Part shown: one piece after another, positions 42,080-49,823 of the stretch | Position numbering within the stretch: position 1 is the first letter of the stretch | How the letters are laid out: every line of letters begins with the position of its first letter | Assembly: GCF_007858255.1 (NCBI RefSeq) | Contig: NZ_VFEU01000011.1 | Span: 62,001-126,000, forward strand | Direction of reading: 5' to 3' | DNA: 64,000 bases | From: Pseudomonas rhodesiae | GTDB taxonomy: Bacteria; Pseudomonadota; Gammaproteobacteria; Pseudomonadales; Pseudomonadaceae | The notes under the pieces: model-generated | What the model was told of the DNA's origin: nothing | Database searches by the model: none | Seen by the model: the letters and a program-made list of their open reading frames with translations, nothing else | Translations under genes and position numbers: made by a program

Positions 42080-43108
42080 ATGCAACGTGGTCTACCCACC
42101 CTGAGAAATTTGTTTCGGAGTGTTCTGCTTTTGTCCGCACTCACTGCAGCAAGCGCCCAGGCGGCGGAAAAAATCGACCTGATCATCGACACCGACCCGG
42201 GCGCCGATGACGTGGTGGCGTTGCTGTTCGCCATGGCTTCTCCTGAGGAGCTGAATATCCGCGCGCTCACCACCGTCGCCGGCAATGTGCGCCTGGACAA
42301 AACCTCCCGTAACGCCCGGCTGGCCCGTGAGTGGGCAGGGCGCGAGGACATTCCGGTATACGCCGGTGCGCCAGCACCGCTGTTGCGCACGCCGATCTAT
42401 GCCGAGAACATTCATGGCAAGGAAGGTATTTCCGGCGTCACCGTGCACGAGCCCAAAAAGGGCCTCGCGCCAGGCAATGCCGTGGATTACCTGGTCACGA
42501 CCCTGCGTGCCGCCAAGCCTCACAGCATCACCATCGCTATGCTCGGCCCGCAGACCAACCTGGCGCTGGCATTGACCCAAGACCCGGAAATCACTCAAGG
42601 CATCAAGGAAGTGGTGGTGATGGGCGGTGCGCACTTCAACGGCGGCAATATTACGCCGGTCGCGGAGTTCAACCTGTTTGCCGACCCGGTAGCGGCAGAA
42701 ATCGTGCTCAAGAGTGGCGTCAAGCTGACTTACCTACCGCTGGACGTCACCCACAAGGTGCTCACCAGTGAAGCGCGCCTGAAGCGGATCGCCGACCTCA
42801 AGAACAATGCGAGCAAGATCGTCGGCGATATCCTCAACGAGTACGTCAAGGGCGACATGGAGCACTACGGCATTCCCGGTGGGCCGGTGCACGACGCCAC
42901 CGTGGTCGCCTATCTGCTCAAGCCTTCGCTGTTCAGCGGGCGTGAAGTCAACGTTGTGGTCGACAGCCGTGAAGGCCCGACCTTCGGCCAGACCATCGTC
43001 GATTGGTACGATGGCCTGAAACAACCGAAGAACGCATTCTGGGTTGAGAACGGCGATGCTCAGGGCTTTTTCGATCTGCTGACCGAACGCCTGGCGCGCT
43101 TGAAGTAA
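42080..43108 (+). CDS. Exported inosine-uridine nucleoside hydrolase
   Basis: A 342-aa nucleoside N-ribohydrolase. DLIIDTDPGADDVVALLFAM contains the DTDPGxDD calcium site, and PVYAGAPAPLLRTP, EVVVMGGAHFNGGN and PGGPVHDATVVAYLL follow. Residues 1-about 27 are a signal peptide ending AASAQA, so the enzyme should act in the periplasm and release ribose from nucleosides beside RbsB. AAGGAG precedes the ATG. The 26-base gap after rbsD puts it in the ribose operon. Confidence 0.93.
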   Translation: MQRGLPTLRNLFRSVLLLSALTAASAQAAEKIDLIIDTDPGADDVVALLFAMASPEELNIRALTTVAGNVRLDKTSRNARLAREWAGREDIPVYAGAPAPLLRTPIYAENIHGKEGISGVTVHEPKKGLAPGNAVDYLVTTLRAAKPHSITIAMLGPQTNLALALTQDPEITQGIKEVVVMGGAHFNGGNITPVAEFNLFADPVAAEIVLKSGVKLTYLPLDVTHKVLTSEARLKRIADLKNNASKIVGDILNEYVKGDMEHYGIPGGPVHDATVVAYLLKPSLFSGREVNVVVDSREGPTFGQTIVDWYDGLKQPKNAFWVENGDAQGFFDLLTERLARLK

Positions 43109-43114
43109 CGTGCT

Positions 43115-43143
43115 GATCGGTCGGCGTTCGCCGGCCGATTCTT
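43115..43143. terminator. Terminator at the end of the ribose operon
   Basis: A 10-base-pair stem ATCGGTCGGC/GCCGGCCGAT with a four-base loop, followed by TCTTAC. It lies between convergent genes. Confidence 0.7.
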
Positions 43144-43354
43144 ACTCGCGCTCGGGGTTATCTGCCCCCATGTGATCGGCTGGGTATTTTTCGAATACCT
43201 GGCCGATGAATGCTTGCGCGGCCTGGGTCCCCAATTCCTTGACTAGCAGGTCGATGCCGATGATTGCCAATTCCTCTGGGCTGCCTGGGCTGTAGGAACT
43301 CTGGCCCAAGGGCCATTTGGCTTTGATGTCGGCTTGAAGCGTTACGGTGGTCAT
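43142..43354 (-). CDS. Small conserved hypothetical protein
   Basis: A 70-aa soluble protein that I do not recognise: MTTVTLQADIKAKWPLGQSS, then a helix AIIGIDLLVKELGTQAAQAF and a charged end (KYPADHMGADNPERE). No signal or TM is seen. It begins at an ATG with GCGAGACC upstream, a weak ribosome site, and is convergent with the nucleoside hydrolase. Codon use is like its neighbours. Confidence 0.6.
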   Translation of the reverse strand: MTTVTLQADIKAKWPLGQSSYSPGSPEELAIIGIDLLVKELGTQAAQAFIGQVFEKYPADHMGADNPERE

Positions 43355-43525
43355 GAAGGTCTCGCGAGGCAGAAAAAAATACTGGGCAGCGCGCTGGTGC
43401 GCGGTTTTTGCCGAGGCAGTTAACCATCTTGCACGCTGTTTGGCACTGATACTTAGGCATGAGGCTTAGGTGCGCGCGCGCGCTGTGCGACACTGTTAGC
43501 TTGTTTAATAGTCGGAAAACGCTCC

Positions 43526-43834
43526 GTGCATATCGATTTGAATAACCCCGAAAATCTGACATTGGCCGCCGTACGCCAACTGCTGGCCAGTGCCAGCGAC
43601 GACGAGCATGCCCAGTTACGGGTGACCAAGACCGGTTTTGCCTATATTTCGAGCGGACGGGCGGTGGGCAGTGTGGATATCGACGGGTTGCTGTTTCGGC
43701 TGGAGACCTGGGCAAAAGGCTCCGGTTATGTCGGTAACGTGGCGGCCAGTGATGAAGTCTGGGTCACGCAGATTTTCAATGCGTTGCGGCAAAACTGGCC
43801 GAAACCGTCGGATGACTACATCGACATCTACTGA
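43526..43834 (+). CDS. Conserved hypothetical protein, 102 aa
   Basis: A GTG-started ORF (MHIDLNNPENLTLAAVRQLL) with a compact alpha/beta look. It has a helix, the strand pair LRVTKTGFAYISSGRAVGSV, then LLFRLETWAKGSGYVG and a final helix WVTQIFNALRQNWPKPSDDY. There is no signal peptide or TM. Function is unknown. Balanced GC3 and a continuous ORF support it as a gene. GGAAAAC lies upstream of the GTG. Confidence 0.7.
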   Translation: MHIDLNNPENLTLAAVRQLLASASDDEHAQLRVTKTGFAYISSGRAVGSVDIDGLLFRLETWAKGSGYVGNVAASDEVWVTQIFNALRQNWPKPSDDYIDIY

Positions 43835-43979
43835 TCGCGTTCATATCTGGTCACGATTGATCAAGCGAATGCCCGGCGAGAGTCAGGCAGACTTGCTTCT
43901 CAACGGTTTACGTCTTGAAACCAAATCGCCACACCGCTGTCGCACGATCTCTGTCCATTTTTTATTCATAGGAGGCTTC

Positions 43980-44300
43980 ATGCCTTGGAAGCTCGCATCA
44001 TTCGGTACTTTGTTGGCAGCACTCGCATTGGCGGGCTGCAGCACCTCGGGTACCTCTGAGCCAGCCAAAAATGCCGCCGTGACCGATGCCGGTCATAGCC
44101 GCTGTGAGGCGAAGGCTGCCGAATTTACAATTGGCCAGAAAGCCTCGCCGCAACTGTTGGAACAGGCTCGGACGCGCTCCGGTGCGCAGAACGCCCGGAT
44201 CCTCAAGCCCAACGACATGATCACCCTGGAGTACCGCTCCGACCGACTGAACCTGAACACCGATGACAATTTGGTGATCACGCGGGTCAATTGCGGCTGA
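43980..44300 (+). CDS. Lipoprotein of the peptidase inhibitor I78 family
   Basis: A 106-aa protein with a lipoprotein signal, lipobox LAGC (residues 16-19). The mature domain CEAKAAEFTIGQKASPQLLE, ARTRSGAQNARILKPNDMIT and the end NTDDNLVITRVNCG match the I78 serine peptidase inhibitor fold, with an invariant pair of cysteines (CEAK and VNCG) able to form a disulfide. AGGAGG is 5 bases upstream of the ATG. It probably protects envelope proteins from proteases. Confidence 0.85.
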   Translation: MPWKLASFGTLLAALALAGCSTSGTSEPAKNAAVTDAGHSRCEAKAAEFTIGQKASPQLLEQARTRSGAQNARILKPNDMITLEYRSDRLNLNTDDNLVITRVNCG

Positions 44301-44324
44301 TCCTCATCGGCTTTTGCAGTGCCC

Positions 44325-44358
44325 ATAAAAAACCCCGTCACATGGACGGGGTTTTTTT
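44325..44358. terminator. Bidirectional terminator between the I78 lipoprotein and cold-shock genes
   Basis: AAAAAACCCCGTC-ACAT-GGACGGGGTTTTTTT is nearly perfect, with A and T tracts on both sides. It serves both convergent genes. Confidence 0.92.
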
Positions 44359-44372
44359 AGCTCAGCGGAGAA

Positions 44373-44585
44373 TTACTCGCCGCGAACCTGTGCAGCTTGC
44401 ATACCCTTTTGGCCTTTCTCAGCCACGAAGGAAACGGTTTGGCCTTCTTTCAGGCTTTTGAAACCGTCGCTTTCGATAGCTTTGAAGTGTACGAACAGGT
44501 CGTCACCGCCACCTTGAGGAGTGATGAAGCCGAAGCCTTTTTCATCGTTGAACCATTTAACGGTGCCGGTTTGGCGATTAGACAT
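44373..44585 (-). CDS. CspA-family cold-shock protein
   Basis: A 70-aa single OB-fold RNA chaperone. RNP1 KGFGFITP and RNP2 DLFVHF are intact within TGTVKWFNDEKGFGFITPQG. The ATG at 44585 has GGAG 8 bases upstream. The long upstream stretch on the same strand (to about 44660, with a TATGAT -10-like box) suggests an extended leader as in other csp genes. It acts in the cytoplasm, melting mRNA structure. Confidence 0.95.
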   Translation of the reverse strand: MSNRQTGTVKWFNDEKGFGFITPQGGGDDLFVHFKAIESDGFKSLKEGQTVSFVAEKGQKGMQAAQVRGE

Positions 44586-44739
44586 GGTGTATCTCCAAGA
44601 AACATATATTTTCAGTAGTGCTGTGCTGCTCAGGCCAACTGGGCACACCGGGCTATCATAGTCGAAATGTTCGGCTTGGGAGCCCCCCCAAGGCATTGTT
44701 TGCTAATCAATAGCGTTGCGTTTAGCTCTTTGCCAGGCT

Positions 44740-44765
44740 GAAAGCCCCGATCTACGGGGCTTTTG
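44740..44765. terminator. Terminator downstream of the 104-aa exported protein gene
   Basis: AAAGCCCCG-ATCTA-CGGGGCTTTT hairpin, symmetrical. It lies after the minus-strand gene ending at 44875 and upstream of the cold-shock gene. Confidence 0.7.
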
Positions 44766-44874
44766 CGCTAAATATAGGCTGTTAAAAAAAGCCGTAAAAC
44801 CTGCGTAATTTGTGAGAAATTGCGGATTTCAGAGCTTTTTTTCAACCAGTCGCCCATGTGAACGGGCACTGAAC

Positions 44875-45189
44875 TTACTTTTTCTTCACGACTTTGCAGG
44901 ACGAAATAGCCGCTACAGCTTTGTTTTTAAGCTCCGCACTGGCGTTCTGGTTGGTCATCAATTCCTTGATTTCAGCAGTGCTCAATTCCGCGTTGATTTT
45001 GTCCGCGCCACATTCGCAATGGGCTTTGGCGGTTTTGACGTCCACGTTCTGGCTGGCCGCAGCACTGCAGTCGCTGACGAAACTATCGCGCGCACCGGCT
45101 GGCCAGTTCGATGGAGCCGCAGCCTGAGCGCCAAGGGAAACGAAGGTCAGTGAGGCGGCGAGAGCGAGGGTCGAGGTGAAACGCATCAT
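44875..45189 (-). CDS. Small exported cysteine-containing protein
   Basis: A 104-aa protein with the signal peptide MMRFTSTLALAASLTFVSLG, cleavage after AQA (about 23). The mature part has four cysteines (SDCSAAAS, AHCECGAD, SSCKVVKKK) and alternating helices: NVDVKTAKAHCECGADKINA and LSTAEIKELM. It is periplasmic and I do not recognise the family. AAAGGAG is 8 bases before the start. Confidence 0.75.
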   Translation of the reverse strand: MMRFTSTLALAASLTFVSLGAQAAAPSNWPAGARDSFVSDCSAAASQNVDVKTAKAHCECGADKINAELSTAEIKELMTNQNASAELKNKAVAAISSCKVVKKK

Positions 45190-45555
45190 GGGATGCTCCT
45201 TTGAGTCGAGGACGAACGGCGATTCTCAATGGGTTTGAGGCACTGCGTACAGCCCAAGTTCATTTTTGCACCTATTAAAGCCTGGAAATTATCGTTACCA
45301 GCAGCGGCGGCGGCGCGATGACCGTTCATCTGTGCTAGCATCGGCGGCCTGGCTATTTATCGGCGCGTTCCAGACGGCCTGGCCACGTTGTTTTTTTTCA
45401 CTCCAGTCACTCTGGTTCGATTATCGGTTGGCCGAAAGGCTCCTGCCGCTGTAAGGCAGGCGTTCAGCATTGAGCGGCCTGGTGTTGGATCTTGTACTGG
45501 CTCATCCCAACCCACGTGACCTTTGGTAGGGGTCACCACTAGGAGAGGAGGCGCC
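45190..45555 (+). other. Intergenic region upstream of thrS
   Basis: 366 bases between the divergent exported-protein gene and thrS. A possible -10 TAGCAT (45336-45341) within TGTGCTAGCAT could start thrS mRNA with a leader of about 210 bases. The leader holds a small hairpin (CTGCCGCTGTAAGGCAG). I see no tRNA-like structure or Thr-rich leader peptide clear enough to claim attenuation, and no convincing gene. Confidence 0.4.
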
Positions 45556-47478
45556 ATGCCAACTATTACTCTTCCCGACGGCAGTCAGCGTTCATTCGAT
45601 CATCCGGTTTCCGTAGCCGAGGTCGCCGCATCCATTGGCGCAGGCCTGGCCAAAGCCACCGTGGCCGGTAAGGTCGACGGCAAGCTGGTCGATGCCAGCG
45701 ACCTGATCACCACCGATGCCAGCCTGCAAATCATCACGCCCAAGGATCAAGAAGGGCTGGAGATCATTCGCCACTCTTGCGCGCACTTGATTGGCCATGC
45801 GGTCAAGCAACTGTACCCGACAGCGAAAATGGTGATCGGTCCGGTCATTGAAGAAGGCTTTTATTACGATATCGCCTACGAGCGTCCTTTTACTCCGGAC
45901 GACCTCGCGGCCATCGAGCAGCGCATGCACGCGCTGATCGAAAAAGACTACGACGTGATCAAGAAGGTCACGCCGCGCGCCGAAGTGATCGACGTGTTCA
46001 CCGCTCGAGGCGAAGACTACAAGTTGCGTCTGGTGGAAGACATGCCGGACGAACAGGCCATGGGTCTGTACTATCACGAAGAATACGTCGACATGTGCCG
46101 TGGCCCGCACGTGCCGAACACGCGTTTCCTCAAGTCGTTCAAGTTGACCAAGCTGTCCGGCGCATACTGGCGCGGCGACGCCAAGAACGAGCAATTGCAG
46201 CGCATCTATGGCACTGCTTGGGCTGACAAGAAGCAGTTGGCCGCTTATATCCAGCGCATCGAAGAAGCCGAAAAACGTGACCACCGCAAAATCGGCAAGC
46301 GCCTGAACCTGTTCCACCTTCAGGAAGAAGCGCCGGGCATGGTGTTCTGGCACCCGAACGGCTGGACCCTGTATCAAGTGCTTGAGCAGTACATGCGCAA
46401 GGTTCAGCGCGAAAACGGTTACTTGGAAATCAAGACGCCGCAAGTGGTTGATCGTAGTCTGTGGGAGAAGTCCGGACACTGGGCCAACTACGCCGACAAC
46501 ATGTTCACGACTGAGTCGGAAAGCCGCGATTACGCCATTAAGCCCATGAACTGCCCATGCCACGTACAGGTGTTCAACCAAGGCTTGAAGAGCTACCGCG
46601 AGTTACCGATGCGCCTGGCGGAGTTCGGTGCCTGCCACCGCAACGAGCCATCGGGTGCGCTGCACGGCATCATGCGTGTGCGCGGCTTTACGCAGGATGA
46701 CGCTCACATCTTCTGCACGGAAGAACAGATGCAGGCTGAGTCGGCGGCGTTTATCAAGCTGACCATGGACGTTTATCGTGATTTCGGCTTTACCGAAGTT
46801 GAGATGAAGCTGTCCACTCGTCCGGAAAAACGCGTCGGTTCCGACGAGCTGTGGGATCGCGCCGAGGCAGCATTGGCCGCAGCCCTTGATAGTGCGGGCC
46901 TTGCATACGACCTGCAGCCGGGTGAGGGGGCTTTCTACGGTCCTAAGATTGAATTCTCGCTGAAAGATTGCCTTGGCCGTGTCTGGCAATGTGGTACCTT
47001 GCAGCTCGATTTTAACCTGCCGATCCGTCTGGGAGCCGAATACGTCTCTGAAGACAACAGCCGTAAGCACCCGGTCATGCTGCACCGGGCGATCCTCGGT
47101 TCGTTCGAGCGGTTCGTCGGAATCCTGATCGAGCACTACGAGGGTGCATTCCCTGCGTGGCTGGCTCCAACCCAGGCAGTGATCATGAATATCACTGATA
47201 AACAGGCAGATTTTGCCGCCGAAGTTGAAAAAACTCTCAACGAAAGCGGATTTCGTGCCAAGTCCGACTTGAGAAATGAAAAGATCGGCTTTAAAATCCG
47301 CGAGCATACTTTGCTCAAGGTTCCCTATCTTTTGGTTATCGGAGATCGGGAAGTCGAGATGCAGACTGTCGCTGTGCGTACTCGTGAAGGTGCTGACCTG
47401 GGCTCGATGCCCGTCGCCCAGTTCGCTGAGTTCCTCGCGCAAGCGGTTTCCCGGCGTGGTCGCCCAGATTCGGAGTAA
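45556..47478 (+). CDS. thrS: Threonyl-tRNA synthetase
   Basis: ThrRS (640 aa) is a class II synthetase. It has an N-terminal TGS domain (MPTITLPDGSQRSFDHPVSV), an editing domain with HSCAHLIGHAVKQLYP, and a catalytic core with motif 2 (FGACHRNEPSGALHGIMRVR), zinc ligands (MNCPCH) and motif 3 (HRAILGSFERFVGILIEHYE). A C-terminal anticodon-binding domain follows. The ATG at 45556 follows GGAGAGGAGG. It is followed after 2-5 bases by infC, forming thrS-infC-rpmI-rplT. Confidence 0.98.
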   Translation: MPTITLPDGSQRSFDHPVSVAEVAASIGAGLAKATVAGKVDGKLVDASDLITTDASLQIITPKDQEGLEIIRHSCAHLIGHAVKQLYPTAKMVIGPVIEEGFYYDIAYERPFTPDDLAAIEQRMHALIEKDYDVIKKVTPRAEVIDVFTARGEDYKLRLVEDMPDEQAMGLYYHEEYVDMCRGPHVPNTRFLKSFKLTKLSGAYWRGDAKNEQLQRIYGTAWADKKQLAAYIQRIEEAEKRDHRKIGKRLNLFHLQEEAPGMVFWHPNGWTLYQVLEQYMRKVQRENGYLEIKTPQVVDRSLWEKSGHWANYADNMFTTESESRDYAIKPMNCPCHVQVFNQGLKSYRELPMRLAEFGACHRNEPSGALHGIMRVRGFTQDDAHIFCTEEQMQAESAAFIKLTMDVYRDFGFTEVEMKLSTRPEKRVGSDELWDRAEAALAAALDSAGLAYDLQPGEGAFYGPKIEFSLKDCLGRVWQCGTLQLDFNLPIRLGAEYVSEDNSRKHPVMLHRAILGSFERFVGILIEHYEGAFPAWLAPTQAVIMNITDKQADFAAEVEKTLNESGFRAKSDLRNEKIGFKIREHTLLKVPYLLVIGDREVEMQTVAVRTREGADLGSMPVAQFAEFLAQAVSRRGRPDSE

Positions 47479-47480
47479 TT

Positions 47481-48029
47481 ATTATTAAGCGTGAAATGAG
47501 ACAAGATAAACGAGCTGCACCGAAAGCCCCGATCAACGAGAATATCTCGGCACGCGAGGTTCGGTTAATTGGCGCTGACGGCGAGCAGATTGGCATCGTC
47601 TCGATTGATGAAGCGCTTCGTATCGCTGAAGAGTCCAAATTGGACCTGGTGGAAATCTCCGCCGACGCAGTCCCGCCTGTTTGCCGGGTGATGGACTACG
47701 GCAAATCGATCTTCGAAAAGAAGAAGCAGATTGCTGCGGCGAAGAAGAACCAGAAGCAGATTCAAGTAAAAGAAATCAAGTTTCGTCCAGGGACGGAGGA
47801 AGGGGATTACCAGGTAAAACTGCGCAACCTGGTACGTTTCCTGAGTGATGGGGATAGGGCCAAGGTATCCTTGCGATTCCGCGGCCGTGAGATGGCCCAC
47901 CAGGAGCTGGGGATGGAACTCCTCAAGCGGGTTGAAGCTGACCTGCTCGAGTACGGTTCGGTCGAACAGCATCCTAAGATGGAAGGACGCCAGCTGATCA
48001 TGGTCATCGCCCCGAAAAAGAAGAAGTAA
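47481..48029 (+). CDS. infC: Translation initiation factor IF-3 (non-canonical ATT start)
   Basis: IF-3 prevents 50S joining and checks start-codon choice. The sequence APINENISAREVRLIGADGE to GRQLIMVIAPKKKK is full length. An ATG exists at 47496, but homologues begin further upstream with IKREMR. Here three ATT triplets (47478-47486) precede AAG CGT GAA ATG. GGAG at 47472-47475 is correctly spaced for ATT at 47481 or 47484. ATT starts on infC are known in E. coli, where they mediate IF-3 autoregulation. Confidence 0.95.
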   Translation: MIKREMRQDKRAAPKAPINENISAREVRLIGADGEQIGIVSIDEALRIAEESKLDLVEISADAVPPVCRVMDYGKSIFEKKKQIAAAKKNQKQIQVKEIKFRPGTEEGDYQVKLRNLVRFLSDGDRAKVSLRFRGREMAHQELGMELLKRVEADLLEYGSVEQHPKMEGRQLIMVIAPKKKK

Positions 48030-48089
48030 TCAACAGGGCACGGCAGGCCTTCTGATTATGTTTATCAACTGAATGCGGAGTATCCGAAC

Positions 48090-48284
48090 ATGCCAAAGAT
48101 GAAGACTAAAAGTGGTGCTGCTAAGCGGTTTCTGAAAACTGCTAACGGTATCAAGCACAAGCACGCTTTCAAGAGCCACATCCTGACCAAAATGTCGACC
48201 AAGCGTAAGCGTCAACTGCGCGGTAGCAGCTTGCTGCATCCGTCTGACGTGGCAAAAGTCGAGCGCATGCTGCGCCTTCGTTAA
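48090..48284 (+). CDS. rpmI: 50S ribosomal protein L35
   Basis: A 64-aa basic protein (MPKMKTKSGAAKRFLKTANG, KHKHAFKSHILTKMSTKRKR) of normal length. GCGGAGT precedes the ATG. It lies 60 bases after infC and 30 before rplT. The three are co-transcribed in gammaproteobacteria and repressed by L20. Confidence 0.98.
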   Translation: MPKMKTKSGAAKRFLKTANGIKHKHAFKSHILTKMSTKRKRQLRGSSLLHPSDVAKVERMLRLR

Positions 48285-48314
48285 TTTTTGGATCAAGAAT
48301 AGAGGAAGTAACTC

Positions 48315-48671
48315 ATGGCTCGTGTAAAGCGTGGCGTCATTGCCCGTAAACGTCACAAAAAAATTCTGAAACTTGCTAAAGGCTACTACGGCGCGCGTTC
48401 ACGCGTATTCCGTGTTGCCAAGCAAGCGGTAATCAAGGCAGGCCAATACGCCTACCGTGACCGTCGTCAGAAAAAACGTCAGTTCCGCGCTCTGTGGATC
48501 GCTCGTATCAACGCTGGTGCTCGTGTTAACGGTCTGTCCTACAGCCGTTTCATCGCTGGCCTGAAAAAAGCGTCCATCGAGATCGACCGTAAGGTTCTGG
48601 CTGATCTGGCAGTGAACGAAAAAGCGGCGTTTGCTGCGATTGTCGAGAAAGCTAAAGCCACCTTGGCTTAA
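48315..48671 (+). CDS. rplT: 50S ribosomal protein L20
   Basis: A 118-aa basic protein ([40 protein letters not shown]). It is an early assembly protein binding 23S rRNA and the autorepressor of rpmI-rplT in E. coli. AGGAAG lies upstream of the ATG. It is followed by two hairpins before pheS. Confidence 0.98.
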
Positions 48672-48684
48672 GTACCCCCGACAG

Positions 48685-48763
48685 TCACCCTGGGTTGCTC
48701 CTGCAGCCCAAGGTGTTAAACGTCATAAATAGGGGAAGAGCCTTAAAGCTCTTCCCCTATTTC
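48685..48763 (+). terminator. Tandem hairpins between rplT and pheS
   Basis: Hairpin 1 (about 48686-48716) pairs CACC.TGGG with CCCA.GGTG. Hairpin 2 (about 48726-48762) is AAATAGGGGAAGAGC-loop-GCTCTTCCCCTATTT, a perfect stem ending in TTT, 18 bases before pheS. It could be a terminator or attenuator controlling pheST. No Phe-rich leader peptide is visible. Confidence 0.65.
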
Positions 48764-48780
48764 GCATCTGGAGTCTGTAC

Positions 48781-49797
48781 ATGGAAAACCTGGACGCGCT
48801 CGTCGCTCAAGCTCTCGAGGCTGTGCAAAGCGCTGAAGATATCAATGCCCTGGAGCAAATCCGGGTTCACTACCTTGGCAAAAAGGGTGAATTGACTCAG
48901 GTGATGAAGACCCTGGGAAATTTGCCGGCTGAAGAGCGTCCGCAAGTCGGTGCGCTGATCAACGTTGCCAAGGAGCGTGTCACAGAGGTTCTCAATGCGC
49001 GTAAGGCGTCGCTCGAGGAGGCCGATCTTGCGGCCAAGCTCGCCGCCGAATCCATTGACGTGACCTTGCCTGGCCGTGGTCAGGCCTCGGGCGGTCTGCA
49101 TCCGATCACCCGGACTCTGGAACGTATCGAACAGTTCTTTACCCATATTGGCTACGGCATTGCCGAAGGCCCTGAGGTCGAGGACGACTATCACAATTTC
49201 GAAGCACTCAACATCCCAGGCCACCACCCGGCCCGGTCGATGCATGACACCTTCTATTTCAACGCCAATATGCTGCTGCGCACCCATACCTCGCCGGTAC
49301 AGGTCCGCACCATGGAAGCGAACAAACCGCCGATCCGCATCGTCTGCCCAGGCCGTGTGTACCGCAGCGACTCCGATATTACCCACTCGCCGATGTTCCA
49401 TCAGGTCGAAGGCCTGCTGGTCGATCGCTATATCAACTTCGCCGACCTTAAAGGCACGATCGAAGAATTCCTGCGGGTGTTCTTCGAGAAAGAGCTGGCG
49501 GTGCGTTTCCGTCCCTCGTTCTTCCCGTTCACCGAGCCGTCCGCTGAGGTCGACATGGAGTGCGTGATGTGCAGCGGTAAAGGCTGCCGCGTGTGCAAGC
49601 AGACCGGCTGGCTGGAAGTCATGGGCTGCGGCATGGTTCACCCAAATGTGTTGCGCATGTCCGGGATCGACCCGGAAGAGTTCTCGGGCTTTGCTTTCGG
49701 CATGGGCGTAGAGCGCCTGGCTATGCTGCGTTACGGCGTGAATGACTTGCGTCTGTTCTTCGACAACGACTTGCGGTTCCTCGCGCAATTTCGCTAG
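48781..49797 (+). CDS. pheS: Phenylalanyl-tRNA synthetase alpha subunit
   Basis: PheS (338 aa) is the catalytic subunit of the alpha2-beta2 enzyme. It has an N-terminal coiled coil, motif 1 HPITRTLERIEQFFTHIGYG, motif 2 RIVCPGRVYRSDSDITHSPM with a following FHQVEGLLVD, and motif 3 GFAFGMGVERLAMLRYGV. The ATG has TCTGGAG upstream. pheT follows after 26 bases. Confidence 0.98.
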   Translation: MENLDALVAQALEAVQSAEDINALEQIRVHYLGKKGELTQVMKTLGNLPAEERPQVGALINVAKERVTEVLNARKASLEEADLAAKLAAESIDVTLPGRGQASGGLHPITRTLERIEQFFTHIGYGIAEGPEVEDDYHNFEALNIPGHHPARSMHDTFYFNANMLLRTHTSPVQVRTMEANKPPIRIVCPGRVYRSDSDITHSPMFHQVEGLLVDRYINFADLKGTIEEFLRVFFEKELAVRFRPSFFPFTEPSAEVDMECVMCSGKGCRVCKQTGWLEVMGCGMVHPNVLRMSGIDPEEFSGFAFGMGVERLAMLRYGVNDLRLFFDNDLRFLAQFR

Positions 49798-49823
49798 TCG
49801 TAACGAATCTTTAGGAGAGCAGG

